Assembly (NCBI RefSeq): GCF_002222635.1
Contig: NZ_CP022415.1
Location: 3,162,001 to 3,226,000 of the forward strand
DNA: 64,000 nucleotides
Direction of reading: 5' to 3'
DNA from: Pseudosulfitobacter pseudonitzschiae
GTDB lineage: Bacteria > Pseudomonadota > Alphaproteobacteria > Rhodobacterales > Rhodobacteraceae
Under the pieces are notes generated by a model. That model saw only the letters and a list, made by a program, of their open reading frames with translations, was not told the DNA's origin and did no database searches. Every line of letters begins with the position of its first letter. Within the stretch, counting starts at the first letter, position 1. This document shows positions 27,248 through 37,341 of this stretch, in pieces. The translations under genes were made by a program, and so were the position numbers.

Positions 27248-27855
27248 CACGCAAATTTTCAGGGGATCGGTTGTTGGTGGCCACGCACAACGCGGGCAAG
27301 CTGGAAGAAATGGTTGCGCTGCTCCAACCCTTTGGCGTGCAAGTCGTCGGCGCCGCCGAAATGAAGCTACCAGAGCCGGAAGAAACCGAAAGCACCTTTG
27401 TCGGCAACGCCCGGATCAAGGCACATGCGGCAGCACAAGCGACCGGCCTGCCCGCACTGTCAGACGATTCCGGCATTCAGGTCGATGCGCTTGACGGTGC
27501 GCCGGGTGTCTATACCGCTGATTGGGCCGAAACACCAAACGGGCGCGATTTCCTGATGGCCATGACCAAAACGCGCGAGATGCTGGAACATCGTAAAGCA
27601 CCCGAACCCCGCACCGCGCGGTTCTGCTCGACGCTGGTGTTGGCGTGGCCCGATGGTCACGATGAGGTTTTCGAAGGTACGGTTGACGGCACGTTGGTCT
27701 GGCCCCTGCGCGGGGCGTTGGGGCACGGATACGACCCCATGTTCCAGCCACTTGGCCACAACGTGACATTTGCCGAAATGACCGCAGATGCCAAGAACGC
27801 GATCAGCCATCGCGCAAATGCGTTCAAGAAACTGATCGACGGCTGTTTTGACTGA
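27244..27855 (+). CDS. rdgB: XTP/dITP pyrophosphatase (house-cleaning NTPase)
   Basis: 203 residues. The Ham1/RdgB fold is marked by [38 protein letters not shown] and [12 protein letters not shown]. It hydrolyses non-canonical purine triphosphates (dITP, XTP) and so keeps them out of DNA. It is coupled to rph upstream and overlaps the TTG start of hemW by 8 bases, an arrangement widespread in alphaproteobacteria. Confidence 0.95.
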   Translation: MTRKFSGDRLLVATHNAGKLEEMVALLQPFGVQVVGAAEMKLPEPEETESTFVGNARIKAHAAAQATGLPALSDDSGIQVDALDGAPGVYTADWAETPNGRDFLMAMTKTREMLEHRKAPEPRTARFCSTLVLAWPDGHDEVFEGTVDGTLVWPLRGALGHGYDPMFQPLGHNVTFAEMTADAKNAISHRANAFKKLIDGCFD

Positions 27856-28993
27856 AGATTGGCAATACGGCGGCTTTGGAATCTATATCCACTGGCCTTT
27901 TTGCGCGGCCAAATGCCCCTATTGCGACTTTAACAGTCACGTCACGCGCAGCGTCGATCATTCTGCTTGGCGCGATGCTTATCTGGAAGAGATTCGCAGA
28001 GCCGCCAAGCAAACGCCAGGCCGCGTTGTTCACACCGTGTTTTTCGGCGGTGGCACGCCCAGCCTGATGGAACCTTGGGTTGTTGCGGACATCATCGACG
28101 CGATCCGCAAACATTGGCCCACCGCCAACGACATGGAAATCACACTTGAGGCCAACCCCGGGTCGGTCGAGGCGCAGCGTTTTGCCGATTTTCGATCAGG
28201 TGGCGTGAACCGCATATCAATGGGCATTCAGGCACTGAACGACGAAGATCTACGGCGCTTGGGTCGTATTCACACTGCCGACGAGGCACGCGCCGCATTC
28301 GACATTGCACGCAAGACCTTTGAGCGGGTCAGTTTTGATCTGATCTATGGGCGGCAAAAACAAACCTTGCAGGCTTGGGAATCCGAGCTAAAGCAGGCTC
28401 TGAACATGGCAATAGATCACTTGTCGCTGTACCAGCTTACCATCGAACAAGGTACAGCTTTTGGTGATCGGTATAACGCGGGCAAACTGTCCGGATTACC
28501 GGACGAAGATCGCGCCGCCGATATGTTCACCCTTACCCGCGACATCTGCGCCGACTTTGGAATGCCCGCCTATGAGGTCAGCAACCATGCCCGTGACGGC
28601 GCGCAGTCACGGCACAATCTGATCTACTGGCGCTATGGCGATTACATTGGGATTGGTCCCGGTGCACACGGGCGCATCACCGCCGAAGGTAAACGATACG
28701 CAACCGAAGCGCCAAGCAACCCGAAACGCTGGCTGGAAGAGCTGCGACAACTGCCTGCCATCGCTTTGACCGACAAAGATCAGGCCAACGAATTTCTTTT
28801 GATGGGCCTTAGATTGTCAGAAGGCGTGGATCTTTCGCGTTTTGAGACGCTTTCAGGGCGCTCTGTGGCCATTGATACGCTGAAAAACCTCTCTGAGCTT
28901 GGTTTGCTCGATCAGAGGGGTCAAAGGATTTTTGTTACAGAACAAGGTGTTAGCGTTCTGAATGGGGTTTTGCGCGAATTGCTGGCGGATTAA
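27848..28993 (+). CDS. hemW: HemW, radical SAM heme chaperone
   Basis: 381 residues starting at TTG 27848 (no ATG is available before the conserved IYIHWPFC). The radical-SAM cluster motif is Cys19-X3-Cys23-X2-Cys26 (CAAKCPYC), with FFGGGTPSL next to it and LEANPGSV further on. Homologues were once annotated as oxygen-independent coproporphyrinogen oxidase, but HemW carries CxxxCxxC without the fourth Cys of HemN and binds heme for delivery to respiratory enzymes. The stop overlaps the end of the convergent parB by 4 bases. Confidence 0.92.
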   Translation: MTEDWQYGGFGIYIHWPFCAAKCPYCDFNSHVTRSVDHSAWRDAYLEEIRRAAKQTPGRVVHTVFFGGGTPSLMEPWVVADIIDAIRKHWPTANDMEITLEANPGSVEAQRFADFRSGGVNRISMGIQALNDEDLRRLGRIHTADEARAAFDIARKTFERVSFDLIYGRQKQTLQAWESELKQALNMAIDHLSLYQLTIEQGTAFGDRYNAGKLSGLPDEDRAADMFTLTRDICADFGMPAYEVSNHARDGAQSRHNLIYWRYGDYIGIGPGAHGRITAEGKRYATEAPSNPKRWLEELRQLPAIALTDKDQANEFLLMGLRLSEGVDLSRFETLSGRSVAIDTLKNLSELGLLDQRGQRIFVTEQGVSVLNGVLRELLAD

Positions 28994-29883
28994 CTTCCGC
29001 TTAGCATCCGGCAGAGTTCGTCCAGCTCTTCTAGTGTTTTATACGAAATCGAAAGCTGTCCCGACTCTGCCCCCGGCTTGTGGGACAGTGAAACTGTCAT
29101 GCCCAAGGCCGCCGACAAATCCCCTTCAAGAGCTTTGGTGTCCGCGTCTTTCGCTTCACCCGATCTTTTGGTGCCGGTTTTCGGGGCAGCAGGGTCATTC
29201 CGTCCTTGCATGGATTTCACCAGCGCTTCGGTCGCACGTACACTCAGACCTTCGGCAACCACTTTGCGCGCCAAAGCGGAGGGATCATCTGCTGTTATCA
29301 ACGCGCGCGCATGACCAGATGACAGATCGCCCGTGCGCACCATCTCGACCACATCTTCAGGCAACTGTAGCAATCGCAGCAAATTTGCAATGTGGCTGCG
29401 ACTTTTTCCCAAAGCTTCTGCCATCTTTTCCTGGGTATGACCAAATTTATCCATCAACTGACGATAGCCTGCGGCCTCTTCAATCGCATTCAGATCGGCA
29501 CGCTGAATGTTCTCGATAATTGCGACTTCCAGAACTTCAATATCGTCAAAGTCGCGCACGATCACTGGCAGCTCATGAAGCTTGGCCATCTGCGCAGCAC
29601 GCCAGCGACGCTCACCCGCAACAATTTCAAAAGCACCGTCTTTTTCACGCACGATAAGCGGTTGGATGACACCCTTTTCGGCAATTGACGCCGCCAGATC
29701 ATCCAGATCGTCCTGCGTAAACCGCTTGCGCGGCTGCTCTGGATTGGGTTTGACGCGCTCAATCGGCACCGACCGCACGCCAGAAGCAGTGCTTTCTTGT
29801 GCGACCTGCTCAGCCTCGTTCACATCCGCCATCAACGCCGAAAGGCCACGACCGAGACCACGTTTTTTATCTTTGGATACCAT
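28990..29883 (-). CDS. parB: ParB, centromere-binding CTPase of chromosome segregation
   Basis: 297 residues. An amino-terminal GLGRGLSALM is followed by the CTPase fold (PNPEQPRKRF, GERRWRAAQMA). The helix-turn-helix is at about 140-180 (GHTQEKMAEALGKSRSHIANLLRL), and a dimerisation tail completes the protein. It loads at parS sites, two of which lie 1.4 and 3.3 kb away at 31263 and 33159. It is the last gene of the leftward mnmE-mnmG-rsmG-parA-parB unit and starts one base after parA. Confidence 0.96.
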   Translation of the reverse strand: MVSKDKKRGLGRGLSALMADVNEAEQVAQESTASGVRSVPIERVKPNPEQPRKRFTQDDLDDLAASIAEKGVIQPLIVREKDGAFEIVAGERRWRAAQMAKLHELPVIVRDFDDIEVLEVAIIENIQRADLNAIEEAAGYRQLMDKFGHTQEKMAEALGKSRSHIANLLRLLQLPEDVVEMVRTGDLSSGHARALITADDPSALARKVVAEGLSVRATEALVKSMQGRNDPAAPKTGTKRSGEAKDADTKALEGDLSAALGMTVSLSHKPGAESGQLSISYKTLEELDELCRMLSGS

Positions 29884-29884
29884 C

Positions 29885-30700
29885 TCAGGCCTCTACTTTC
29901 TGTCGAGCATTGTTTCGAATAAATTCCATGGCCAACTCACGATAGGCTTTGGCGCCGCGAGATGCAGGATCGTAATTAAGTACCGGCATTGCAAAAGACG
30001 GCGCTTCTGACACACGAACGTTGCGCGGGATTACAGTTTTGAACACCAGATCGCCCAGATTATCTCGCGCGTCCTGCTCAACCTGCAAACTCAGGTTATT
30101 CCGTTGATCGTACATGGTCAGAACGACACCTTCGATCCTCAGATCTTTATTGCCGGATTGGCGAACCTCGCGAATGGTCAGCATCAATTGCGAAAGGCCC
30201 TCCAACGCAAAGAACTCGGACTGAAGCGGCACCAAGACTGAATGCGCTGCGATCATTGCATTAACGGTCAGCAGGTTCAGTGAGGGCGGGCAGTCGACCA
30301 ACACATAGTCAAAGCCGAATGCGTCCATTTGGACCTGGCGCAAGGCATCATGCAGCAAGAAACTGCGCTTTTCATTGGAGATCAGCTCAAGATCAGCCGA
30401 ACTCAGATCGACTGTCGCGGGTATAATTGACAAATTTTCAACTGCTGTGGGTAGAATTGCTTCGTTGAGGTCGACATCTTCCAGCAACAGCTCGTACGTC
30501 GTCAAAATGCGGTCATCTACCTCGATCCCAAGCCCCGTCGAAGCATTGCCCTGCGGGTCCAGATCCACAAGCAGCACCTTGCGACCTTGTTCGGCCAATG
30601 CCGCAGCCAGATTGATCGACGTCGTCGTTTTACCGACGCCCCCTTTTTGATTGGCAACTGCAACGATCTTGGGTCCAATTGGGCGTGTGGGATCAGACAC
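29885..30700 (-). CDS. parA: ParA, chromosome-partitioning ATPase
   Basis: 271 residues. Deviant Walker A KGGVGKTTTSINLAAAL, Walker A' LVDLDPQGNASTGLG, and Walker B VLVDCPPSLNLLTVNA. ATP-bound ParA coats the nucleoid and pulls ParB-parS complexes. The start overlaps the rsmG end by 8 bases; parB follows after one base. Confidence 0.97.
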   Translation of the reverse strand: MSDPTRPIGPKIVAVANQKGGVGKTTTSINLAAALAEQGRKVLLVDLDPQGNASTGLGIEVDDRILTTYELLLEDVDLNEAILPTAVENLSIIPATVDLSSADLELISNEKRSFLLHDALRQVQMDAFGFDYVLVDCPPSLNLLTVNAMIAAHSVLVPLQSEFFALEGLSQLMLTIREVRQSGNKDLRIEGVVLTMYDQRNNLSLQVEQDARDNLGDLVFKTVIPRNVRVSEAPSFAMPVLNYDPASRGAKAYRELAMEFIRNNARQKVEA

Positions 30701-31310
30701 GTTTCAACTCCTTGATCTGCAATACAGCCGCCTGCGAGTCTGTGTGGCTTGCATGTGCTTCACAGTCGAATGTCCATGTTTTCCGCGCATCATCAAGCTC
30801 TGATTGCCACATCTCGCCCTTCGGAAAGAGCGTCTGACCATTATGGGATAAATGCTGCGCCACAAACCCAAACAAATCAGACAGTTGCGACAACGCGCGT
30901 GCAGAAATTATATCTGCATTCAGCGGTTCAAGTGCTTCAATCCGCTTGGCCACGACAGTTACATTCAATTCAAGCTCGCGCGCTGCCGTCCGCAAAAACG
31001 TCGATTTACGCTGATCGCTTTCAACCAGTGTAAATCGTGTCTCACAGTCAGCGTGTTTCGCGAAAGTTGCACAAATGATTGCCGGAAAGCCTCCACCACT
31101 GCCAAAATCTGCCCAATGCGCAACTTTTGGCGCAAGCATCCAAACCTGTGCCGAATCCCAAATATGGCGATTCCACAGCTCGGGCGCGCTTGAGCGCGAA
31201 ACCAAATTGATTTTGGCGTTCCACTTTAAAAACAAGTCGTGAAAGCGTTCGAGGTCTTCCAATGTTTCACGTGAAACATCCCCCGCCAACCAATCAGGTA
31301 TAATAGTCAT
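30693..31310 (-). CDS. rsmG: RsmG (GidB), 16S rRNA 7-methylguanosine methyltransferase
   Basis: 205 residues. SAM-binding core [16 protein letters not shown]. Conserved [22 protein letters not shown] precedes it, and [13 protein letters not shown] follows. It methylates G527 of 16S rRNA. Codons 11-16 (D V S R E T) encode one of the two parS sites. Its ATG overlaps the mnmG stop (31310-31307), so the five genes from mnmE to parB run nearly without gaps. Confidence 0.96.
   Translation of the reverse strand: MTIIPDWLAGDVSRETLEDLERFHDLFLKWNAKINLVSRSSAPELWNRHIWDSAQVWMLAPKVAHWADFGSGGGFPAIICATFAKHADCETRFTLVESDQRKSTFLRTAARELELNVTVVAKRIEALEPLNADIISARALSQLSDLFGFVAQHLSHNGQTLFPKGEMWQSELDDARKTWTFDCEAHASHTDSQAAVLQIKELKRV
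31263..31278. other. parS centromere site inside rsmG
   Basis: Perfect 16-bp palindrome TGTTTCACGTGAAACA, identical to the universal bacterial parS consensus. It sits in the 5' coding part of rsmG, about 1.4 kb from the parB start, and is read there as the codons for V-S-R-E-T. Confidence 0.95.
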
Positions 31311-33184
31311 GCTGATTTCTTCTTGTGCTGCCGAAGCTTGGCCAGCAACAGCGCCAAAGCCGCTGGCGTCATCCCCTCAACCCGCGCGGCTTGCGCCAGA
31401 TTGCTGGGCCGTGCGTTTTCAAGCTTTGCGGTCAGCTCATTCGAAAGCCCGCTGATCCCCGAATACACAAATCCACTAGGAATAAGCTGGGCTTCGTCCT
31501 TTTGAATACGGTCAATATCTTTCTGCTGGCGGTCAATGTAATTTGCGTAGAGCGCGTCGCGTCCGAGTTGAATTTGTATTTTCTTTTCAATACCTTCCAA
31601 GTCTGGCTGAACACGTACAATATCCGCAAACTGAACATCTGGAAATGCCAACAGTTGGTAAGGCGTCCGGCGCGTACCATCCTCTTTCACTGCTATTCCT
31701 GCGCCCGAAATGTGTTTGGGAGTGTATTTTTTTCGCGTCAATGCTTGATATCCAGCAGAAAGCGCATCTCGCTTGGCTTCGAACAAGGATTGCCGCTTCG
31801 AAGATACCATTCCCAGATCGATCGCCATCGGTGTCAGCCGTTGATCCGCATTATCTGCGCGCAGCGACAGTCGAAATTCGGCGCGCGAGGTGAACATGCG
31901 ATAGGGCTCTGTCACGCCACGTGTCGTCAGATCGTCAATCATTACACCGATATAGCTGTTCGAACGGCCAAAATGGACTTGCTCACGACCTTGCGCCAAA
32001 CAAGCAGCGTTGATACCCGCGACCAAACCTTGCGCTGCGGCCTCTTCGTAACCTGTCGTCCCGTTTATTTGCCCCGCAAGGAAAAGATGCGTTGTCGCGC
32101 GAAGCTGCAGCGACGCGTCCAATGCGCGCGGATCGACATAGTCGTATTCAATCGCATATCCCGGTTGCAGGATCACCGCGTCCTCTAGCCCGACAATGGA
32201 GTGGATATAGTCCTTTTGCACATCTACGGGCAGAGATGTCGATATACCGTTTGGGTAAACCGTGTTTCCAGACAAGCTTTCAGGTTCAAGAAACACTTGA
32301 TGTGACGTTTTATCAGCAAAACGCACGACTTTGTCTTCGATCGACGGACAATAGCGCGGGCCCTTCCCGTCTATATGACCGCCATACATCGCCGAACGCT
32401 TGAGGTTCTTCGTGATAATCTCATGGGTGCGTTCGTTGGTATGGGTAATTCCGCAAGCAACCTGTTTCGCCGACAACTGCGCTGTTTCAAAAGAGAAAAA
32501 CGCAGGGTCTTCGTCCCCCTGCTGCTCGTCCAGAATGGACCAATTGATTGTGCGTGTATCCAAACGGGGCGGCGTTCCGGTTTTAAGCCGACCAAGGGGC
32601 AAGCCGAACGCGTCAATCCGCTCCGCCAGACGTACCGACGCCTTATCGCCCATGCGACCGCCAGAACGTTTTTCTTCGCCAATATGTATGATCCCCCGAA
32701 GGAACGTCCCCGTGGTTAGGACAACTGTGCTGCTGTGAATCTGTGTTCCATCTGCCAGTTCAACTCCGGTTGCGCGCTGCCCCACCATTTTCAGGTCGAC
32801 AACTTCACCTTCGATCACTGTTAGATTGAGCTGCGATTGAATGACAGCCAGCATTTCTCGTTGATAAATCTCACGGTCTGCCTGCGCACGTGGGCCTTGA
32901 ACCGCAGGCCCCTTACGCCGGTTCAGCAGACGGAACTGAATTCCAGCCTTATCTGCAACTTTTCCCATCACGCCATCCATTGCGTCGATTTCGCGAACAA
33001 GGTGCCCTTTTCCCAAACCGCCGATCGCTGGATTGCAGGACATAACACCAATGCCAGACAGCGTCATGGTGACCAGCGCCGTGTTGGCACCCATCCGCGC
33101 AGCCGCGTGGGCAGCCTCTGCTCCCGCATGGCCACCTCCGATTACCAAAACGTCAAAATGTTTCACGTGAAACACTCCTGTCAC
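31307..33184 (-). CDS. mnmG: MnmG (GidA), tRNA uridine-5-carboxymethylaminomethyl modification enzyme
   Basis: 625 residues. FAD-binding [17 protein letters not shown] near the start, [19 protein letters not shown], and a carboxy-terminal helical domain. With MnmE it makes the cmnm5 group on wobble U34. The start is GTG 33184, overlapping the mnmE stop (GTGA). An in-frame GTG at 33175 is an alternative giving MFHVKHFD. The codons for V-F-H-V-K-H contain the second parS site, so the amino terminus is constrained by DNA function. Confidence 0.96.
   Translation of the reverse strand: MTGVFHVKHFDVLVIGGGHAGAEAAHAAARMGANTALVTMTLSGIGVMSCNPAIGGLGKGHLVREIDAMDGVMGKVADKAGIQFRLLNRRKGPAVQGPRAQADREIYQREMLAVIQSQLNLTVIEGEVVDLKMVGQRATGVELADGTQIHSSTVVLTTGTFLRGIIHIGEEKRSGGRMGDKASVRLAERIDAFGLPLGRLKTGTPPRLDTRTINWSILDEQQGDEDPAFFSFETAQLSAKQVACGITHTNERTHEIITKNLKRSAMYGGHIDGKGPRYCPSIEDKVVRFADKTSHQVFLEPESLSGNTVYPNGISTSLPVDVQKDYIHSIVGLEDAVILQPGYAIEYDYVDPRALDASLQLRATTHLFLAGQINGTTGYEEAAAQGLVAGINAACLAQGREQVHFGRSNSYIGVMIDDLTTRGVTEPYRMFTSRAEFRLSLRADNADQRLTPMAIDLGMVSSKRQSLFEAKRDALSAGYQALTRKKYTPKHISGAGIAVKEDGTRRTPYQLLAFPDVQFADIVRVQPDLEGIEKKIQIQLGRDALYANYIDRQQKDIDRIQKDEAQLIPSGFVYSGISGLSNELTAKLENARPSNLAQAARVEGMTPAALALLLAKLRQHKKKSA
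33159..33174. other. parS centromere site inside mnmG
   Basis: Perfect TGTTTCACGTGAAACA, 1.9 kb from the rsmG parS. It lies in the first codons of mnmG, where it encodes F-H-V-K-H. Two identical sites within 2 kb and near oriC make a compact centromere. Confidence 0.95.
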
Positions 33185-34461
33185 TTACCCAAGCAAAAAC
33201 TGGAAAAGATTTCATCCAGCAAATTTTCTACATCGATTCGTCCAACTAGGAACTCGAGGCTTCGAATCGCAGTGCGCAATTCTTCCGCTGCCAGATCATA
33301 AACCTCTGGCCCCTGCTTGACGAGCAACGACGCTTGTTCCAACGCTTCGACGGCGGATTGCAGCGATGTACGATGTCTGGCACGCGATGTCAGGCCAACA
33401 TGCGCAACCATTCCTGAAAATACGGCCTTAACGGCTTGTACTAGATCAGTCAAACCTGCGCCCGTGACACCAGAAACTCCGGTCCCGTCAGTTCGTAAAT
33501 CCGCCTTTGGCGCGATCACTAAATCTTGGGGTAAAGGTTCCAAGGGCAACTCTGACGCATCATCGGTCAGGAACACACGCAAGTCAGCTTTCTTTGCACG
33601 CGATATTGCCCGCTTGATCCCGATAGATTCCACATGATCGTCGCTGTCCCGCAAACCAGCCGTATCCAGAAACGTTACCGGCAAACCATCCAGATCCATC
33701 CGCACTTCGATGACATCACGCGTTGTGCCCGCAAATTCTGAGGTAATTGCAGCGTCACGCCCCGCTAACGCATTGAGAAGTGTAGATTTTCCCACATTCG
33801 GAAGACCAACAATCGCCACTTCAAACCCGACGCGAACACGCTCGGACACATACGACCGCGATACCTCATCCGAGGCTTGCGCGATCACATCCGCAAGCAG
33901 ATCGGACACCTCGGGGGCCACATCCACTGGCACGTCTTCATCGGCAAAATCTATTGTGACCTCTAAAAGAGACGCCGCGTGAATCAGCCGCCTACGCCAG
34001 TCTTCGACGACCTTGCTCAATGCGCCCTCAACGGTTTGCATCGCCTGTGCCCGCTGAAATTCGGTTTCGGCATCTATCAGATCTGCCAAACCCTCGACTT
34101 GAGCCAAGTCCATCTTTCCGTTTTCAAGAGCGCGGCGGGTAAACTCGCCCGGTTCGGCCAATCTTGCGCCATCGAACTGACCCAGAACAGTCAGCACCCT
34201 TTGGATGATCGCAATACTGCCATGCAAATGGAATTCTATCACGTCCTCGCCCGTGAAGCTGTGCGGGGCTGCAAAAGTCAGAACCAGAGCACGGTCCAGT
34301 AATTCACTATCCGCGCGCACCGCACGCACGGCAAAGCTTCCTGCGTCGGGAATGTCACCGCACAACTGCGCGCCAACACGGTGCGCCAATGGACCCGACA
34401 CACGCACCACGGCCACGCCCGCGCGGCCCTGTGCAGTTGCAAGGGCGAAAATCGTATCCAT
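33181..34461 (-). CDS. mnmE: MnmE (TrmE), tRNA-modification GTPase
   Basis: 426 residues. The amino-terminal tetrahydrofolate-binding domain starts [21 protein letters not shown] helical domain with an inserted G domain follows: [22 protein letters not shown] and LDTAGLRD. The invariant carboxy-terminal C-x-GK ends the protein as SSFCLGK. It is the MnmG partner in U34 modification. The stop overlaps the mnmG start. It lies 18 bases behind the rho stop. Confidence 0.96.
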   Translation of the reverse strand: MDTIFALATAQGRAGVAVVRVSGPLAHRVGAQLCGDIPDAGSFAVRAVRADSELLDRALVLTFAAPHSFTGEDVIEFHLHGSIAIIQRVLTVLGQFDGARLAEPGEFTRRALENGKMDLAQVEGLADLIDAETEFQRAQAMQTVEGALSKVVEDWRRRLIHAASLLEVTIDFADEDVPVDVAPEVSDLLADVIAQASDEVSRSYVSERVRVGFEVAIVGLPNVGKSTLLNALAGRDAAITSEFAGTTRDVIEVRMDLDGLPVTFLDTAGLRDSDDHVESIGIKRAISRAKKADLRVFLTDDASELPLEPLPQDLVIAPKADLRTDGTGVSGVTGAGLTDLVQAVKAVFSGMVAHVGLTSRARHRTSLQSAVEALEQASLLVKQGPEVYDLAAEELRTAIRSLEFLVGRIDVENLLDEIFSSFCLGK

Positions 34462-34479
34462 CAGTCACGCCCCCAAGGG

Positions 34480-35769
34480 TCAGGTGTTCATGGAATCGAA
34501 GAAATCCGAGTTGGTCTTGGTCTGCTTCAACTTGGAAATCAGGAACTCGATTGCATCCGTCGTACCCATCGGGTTCAGAATACGGCGCAGAACAAAGGTT
34601 TTTGCCAGGTCAATCTTATCCACCAGCAGTTCTTCTTTTCGCGTCCCGGATTTCAAGATGTCAATGGCCGGGAACACGCGTTTGTCTGCAATCTTGCGAT
34701 CCAGCACGATTTCCGAGTTACCCGTACCTTTGAATTCTTCAAAGATCACCTCGTCCATCCGGCTGCCGGTATCGATCAGAGCAGTGGCGATGATGGTCAG
34801 GCTACCGCCCTCTTCGATGTTGCGTGCCGCACCAAAGAAACGCTTGGGGCGTTGCAGCGCGTTGGCATCCACACCACCGGTCAGAACCTTGCCCGACGAC
34901 GGCACGACGGTGTTGAACGCACGGCCCAGACGGGTGATCGAGTCCAACAGGATAACAACGTCACGCTTGTGTTCGACCAGACGCTTGGCCTTTTCAATAA
35001 CCATTTCCGAAACGGCGACGTGACGCGTTGCAGGTTCGTCAAAGGTTGAACTGATAACTTCGCCCTTGACCGAACGCTGCATGTCGGTGACCTCTTCCGG
35101 CCGCTCATCAATCAGCAGAACAATCAGATAGCATTCGGGGTGATTGCGTTCGATGCTGTTGGCGATGTTTTGCAACAGCACTGTTTTACCTGTGCGCGGC
35201 GGTGCCACGATCAACGAACGCTGACCTTTACCAATGGGCGAAACCAGATCAATGATCCGCGCCGACCGGTCTTTGGTCGTGGGCTCGTCGGTTTCCATCG
35301 TCAGACGCTCATCGGGGTACAACGGCGTCAGGTTGTCAAAGGCAATCTTGTGACGCGCCTTTTCAGGGTCTTCAAAGTTGATGTTTGCCACATCTGTCAG
35401 CGCAAAATAGCGTTCGTCATTGTCAGGAGCACGAATTCCACCATCAATGGTATCACCGGTGCGCAGCGAATATTTACGGATCATTTCGGGCGAGACATAG
35501 ATGTCATCGGGGCCGGACAGATAGTTCGCCTCGGGCGAGCGCAAAAATCCAAAACCGTCTTGCAGCACTTCCAACACGCCATCACCAGACACGTCCCAGC
35601 CTTCGTCCGCGCGTTCACGCAAGATTTGGAACATCATCTCGCCTTTGCGCATGGTCGAAGCATTCTCGATCTCAAGCTCTTCGGCCATCGCTAGCAGATC
35701 TTTGGGGCTATTGGCTTTCAACTCGGCCAGAGTCAGACATTCGTTTATCTCAGTTGTTTCGGTTGTCAT
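34480..35769 (-). CDS. rho: Transcription termination factor Rho
   Basis: 429 residues from [18 protein letters not shown]; an 8-codon extension is rejected. An RNA-binding cold-shock-like domain ([13 protein letters not shown]) precedes the ATPase with Walker [31 protein letters not shown], and the secondary-channel region [12 protein letters not shown]. It is a hexameric RNA helicase that ends unpaired transcripts. It sits between hemJ and mnmE, the standard neighbourhood left of alphaproteobacterial oriC. Confidence 0.97.
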   Translation of the reverse strand: MTTETTEINECLTLAELKANSPKDLLAMAEELEIENASTMRKGEMMFQILRERADEGWDVSGDGVLEVLQDGFGFLRSPEANYLSGPDDIYVSPEMIRKYSLRTGDTIDGGIRAPDNDERYFALTDVANINFEDPEKARHKIAFDNLTPLYPDERLTMETDEPTTKDRSARIIDLVSPIGKGQRSLIVAPPRTGKTVLLQNIANSIERNHPECYLIVLLIDERPEEVTDMQRSVKGEVISSTFDEPATRHVAVSEMVIEKAKRLVEHKRDVVILLDSITRLGRAFNTVVPSSGKVLTGGVDANALQRPKRFFGAARNIEEGGSLTIIATALIDTGSRMDEVIFEEFKGTGNSEIVLDRKIADKRVFPAIDILKSGTRKEELLVDKIDLAKTFVLRRILNPMGTTDAIEFLISKLKQTKTNSDFFDSMNT

Positions 35770-35889
35770 GCAAACACGTAGCAGCCGGCACAAAACAGGC
35801 TGTCCTAAATCAAAATATATCGCTTGATGCGGTCCCCGAACGGGGTGCTTTATGTCAAATAGGCAAATGCGCTGTCTGAGTCAATGAAT

Positions 35890-36339
35890 TCAGAACTTCA
35901 CCACCACAGACAGCACAATCACAACCATCAGAACTGTTGGTAGCTCGTTCATCATCCGGTAGGTGCGACCAGTTTTCAGGCGCTTGCCCGCGACAAACTT
36001 GCGCCGTTGCCCTGCCAACCACATGTGGAATACGGTCATCGCCAGTACCGCGATCGCTTTGGTCCAGGGCCAGACCATGTCCCAATTTACTATCCCGGGT
36101 ATCATCACCAAAAAGATACCAAAAAGCCAAGTCGATATCATCGCCGGGTTCATGATTACACGTAGAAGCTTGTCTTCCATGATTATGAACAAATCGTGGC
36201 TGGGGCCCTGCAGGCCTGCAGTCTCGATGTGATGGACAAACAGCCGTGGCAGGTAAAACAGCCCTGCCATCCACGCAATCACTGACATGATGTGCATTGC
36301 CTTGATGTAGGGATACCAGTTGCTCAGAATATCGGACAT
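35890..36339 (-). CDS. hemJ: HemJ, protoporphyrinogen IX oxidase
   Basis: 149 residues with four predicted membrane helices. The first contains the conserved heme-ligand His (YIKAMHIMSVIAWMAGLFYLP); the sequence FVHHIETAG, MNPAM and RTYRMMNELP are family features. It oxidises protoporphyrinogen IX in bacteria lacking HemY or HemG. It is the gene immediately left of the proposed origin and is transcribed away from it; its promoter must lie in the same intergenic stretch. Confidence 0.9.
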   Translation of the reverse strand: MSDILSNWYPYIKAMHIMSVIAWMAGLFYLPRLFVHHIETAGLQGPSHDLFIIMEDKLLRVIMNPAMISTWLFGIFLVMIPGIVNWDMVWPWTKAIAVLAMTVFHMWLAGQRRKFVAGKRLKTGRTYRMMNELPTVLMVVIVLSVVVKF

Positions 36340-36741
36340 GGGGCCTCCTGCGCTCGGCTCCTTACTAATAATAAATATAAGAGAAAAGAAAGGTTGATGA
36401 TTAAGTAGGGTCGTTGAATCCTGTGGATTATCATTCTGTGCACTGGTTTTTGCACAGGCGTAAAAGTTTATCCACCTCGGGAGTGGTATGAAGGGTATTA
36501 AAATTTTGTGATTTATATCAATGTATTAATAAAATGTGAGTTTATTCAAGGCCTGTGTAACTCTGTGGATAATTTCAAGAGAACTCAGATATCAACACCT
36601 TCGATTTTGTCCTTATGCATGGGGGTACAAATGAGGTGAAGACTGACAGAACCCGGGCGAAATTCGGGATTGAACCCCAAGCGTATAATTCTCACAAAAG
36701 GACCAACGCGCTGCACATGGTTTTCACACAAGGTTATCCAC
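36340..36741. other. Candidate chromosomal origin of replication (oriC)
   Basis: A 402-bp non-coding stretch between divergent hemJ and maf. DnaA boxes: TTTTGCACA (36448-36456, fits TTWTNCACA) and TGTGGATAA (36564-36572, perfect, inverted). TTATCCACA (36734-36742, perfect) touches the maf start. Near matches are TGTGGATTA (36422-36430) and TTATCCACC (36468-36476). Two AT-rich tracts are present: 36361-36405 and 36494-36548, the latter (TTAAAATTTTGTGATTTATA...) lying between boxes as a likely unwinding element. Gene order (rho and parAB on one side, maf-aroE-coaE-dnaQ on the other) and the switch of gene orientation match the Caulobacter-type origin. Function not tested. Confidence 0.8.
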
Positions 36742-37341
36742 ATGCCACAGGCTCTCATCCTCGCCTCGGGGTCGTCTATCCGGGCGCAAATGCTAACCCA
36801 AGCCGGTGTTCCCTTTGAGGTGATGAAACCACGGGTCGATGAAGAAAGCGTTAAAGCGGGTATGTTGGCCGAAGGGGCAAAGCCGCGCGATATCGCTGAC
36901 AGTCTGGCCGAGATTAAAGCCCGTAAGATCAGTGACAAGGTGCCTGGGGTATTTGTTCTGGGCTGTGATCAGGTGCTGGACCATCGCGGCACCCTGTTGT
37001 CAAAACCCGAGACGCCTGAAGAGGCGGTTACCCAACTGAGTGCCCTACGCGGTGACACACACAGTCTGTTGTCAGCGTCGGTGATCTGCGAAGATGGGCA
37101 ACCTATCTGGCGGCATATCGGTCAGGTTCGTGTGCGGATGCGTGATGCATCCGACGTCTACGTACGCGACTATGTTGACCGTAATTGGGACAGTATTCGC
37201 CACAGCGTCGGCGGATATAAGATCGAGGAAGAGGGCGTGCGTCTGATGGCCAGCATCGAAGGGGATTACTTTAGTGTGCTGGGTATGCCACTTTTGCAGC
37301 TTCTGGCCTTTCTTACAGTCCGAGGAGTTTTGAAGGCGTGA
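36742..37341 (+). CDS. maf: Maf-family nucleotide pyrophosphatase
   Basis: 199 residues from MPQALILASGSSIRAQML, with AAGG upstream; the start codon overlaps a DnaA box. ASGSSIRAQML and LGCDQVL are Maf signatures. Maf proteins hydrolyse nucleoside triphosphates including modified ones. Which subfamily (dTTP/UTP or m7GTP) this is cannot be told by eye. It is the first gene right of the origin and overlaps the GTG start of aroE. Confidence 0.92.
   Translation: MPQALILASGSSIRAQMLTQAGVPFEVMKPRVDEESVKAGMLAEGAKPRDIADSLAEIKARKISDKVPGVFVLGCDQVLDHRGTLLSKPETPEEAVTQLSALRGDTHSLLSASVICEDGQPIWRHIGQVRVRMRDASDVYVRDYVDRNWDSIRHSVGGYKIEEEGVRLMASIEGDYFSVLGMPLLQLLAFLTVRGVLKA

Noticed and set aside
36340-36741. 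CtrA sites (TTAA-N7-TTAA) in the origin region
   Set aside because: Several TTAA half-sites occur because the region is AT-rich, but no pair has the right spacing.
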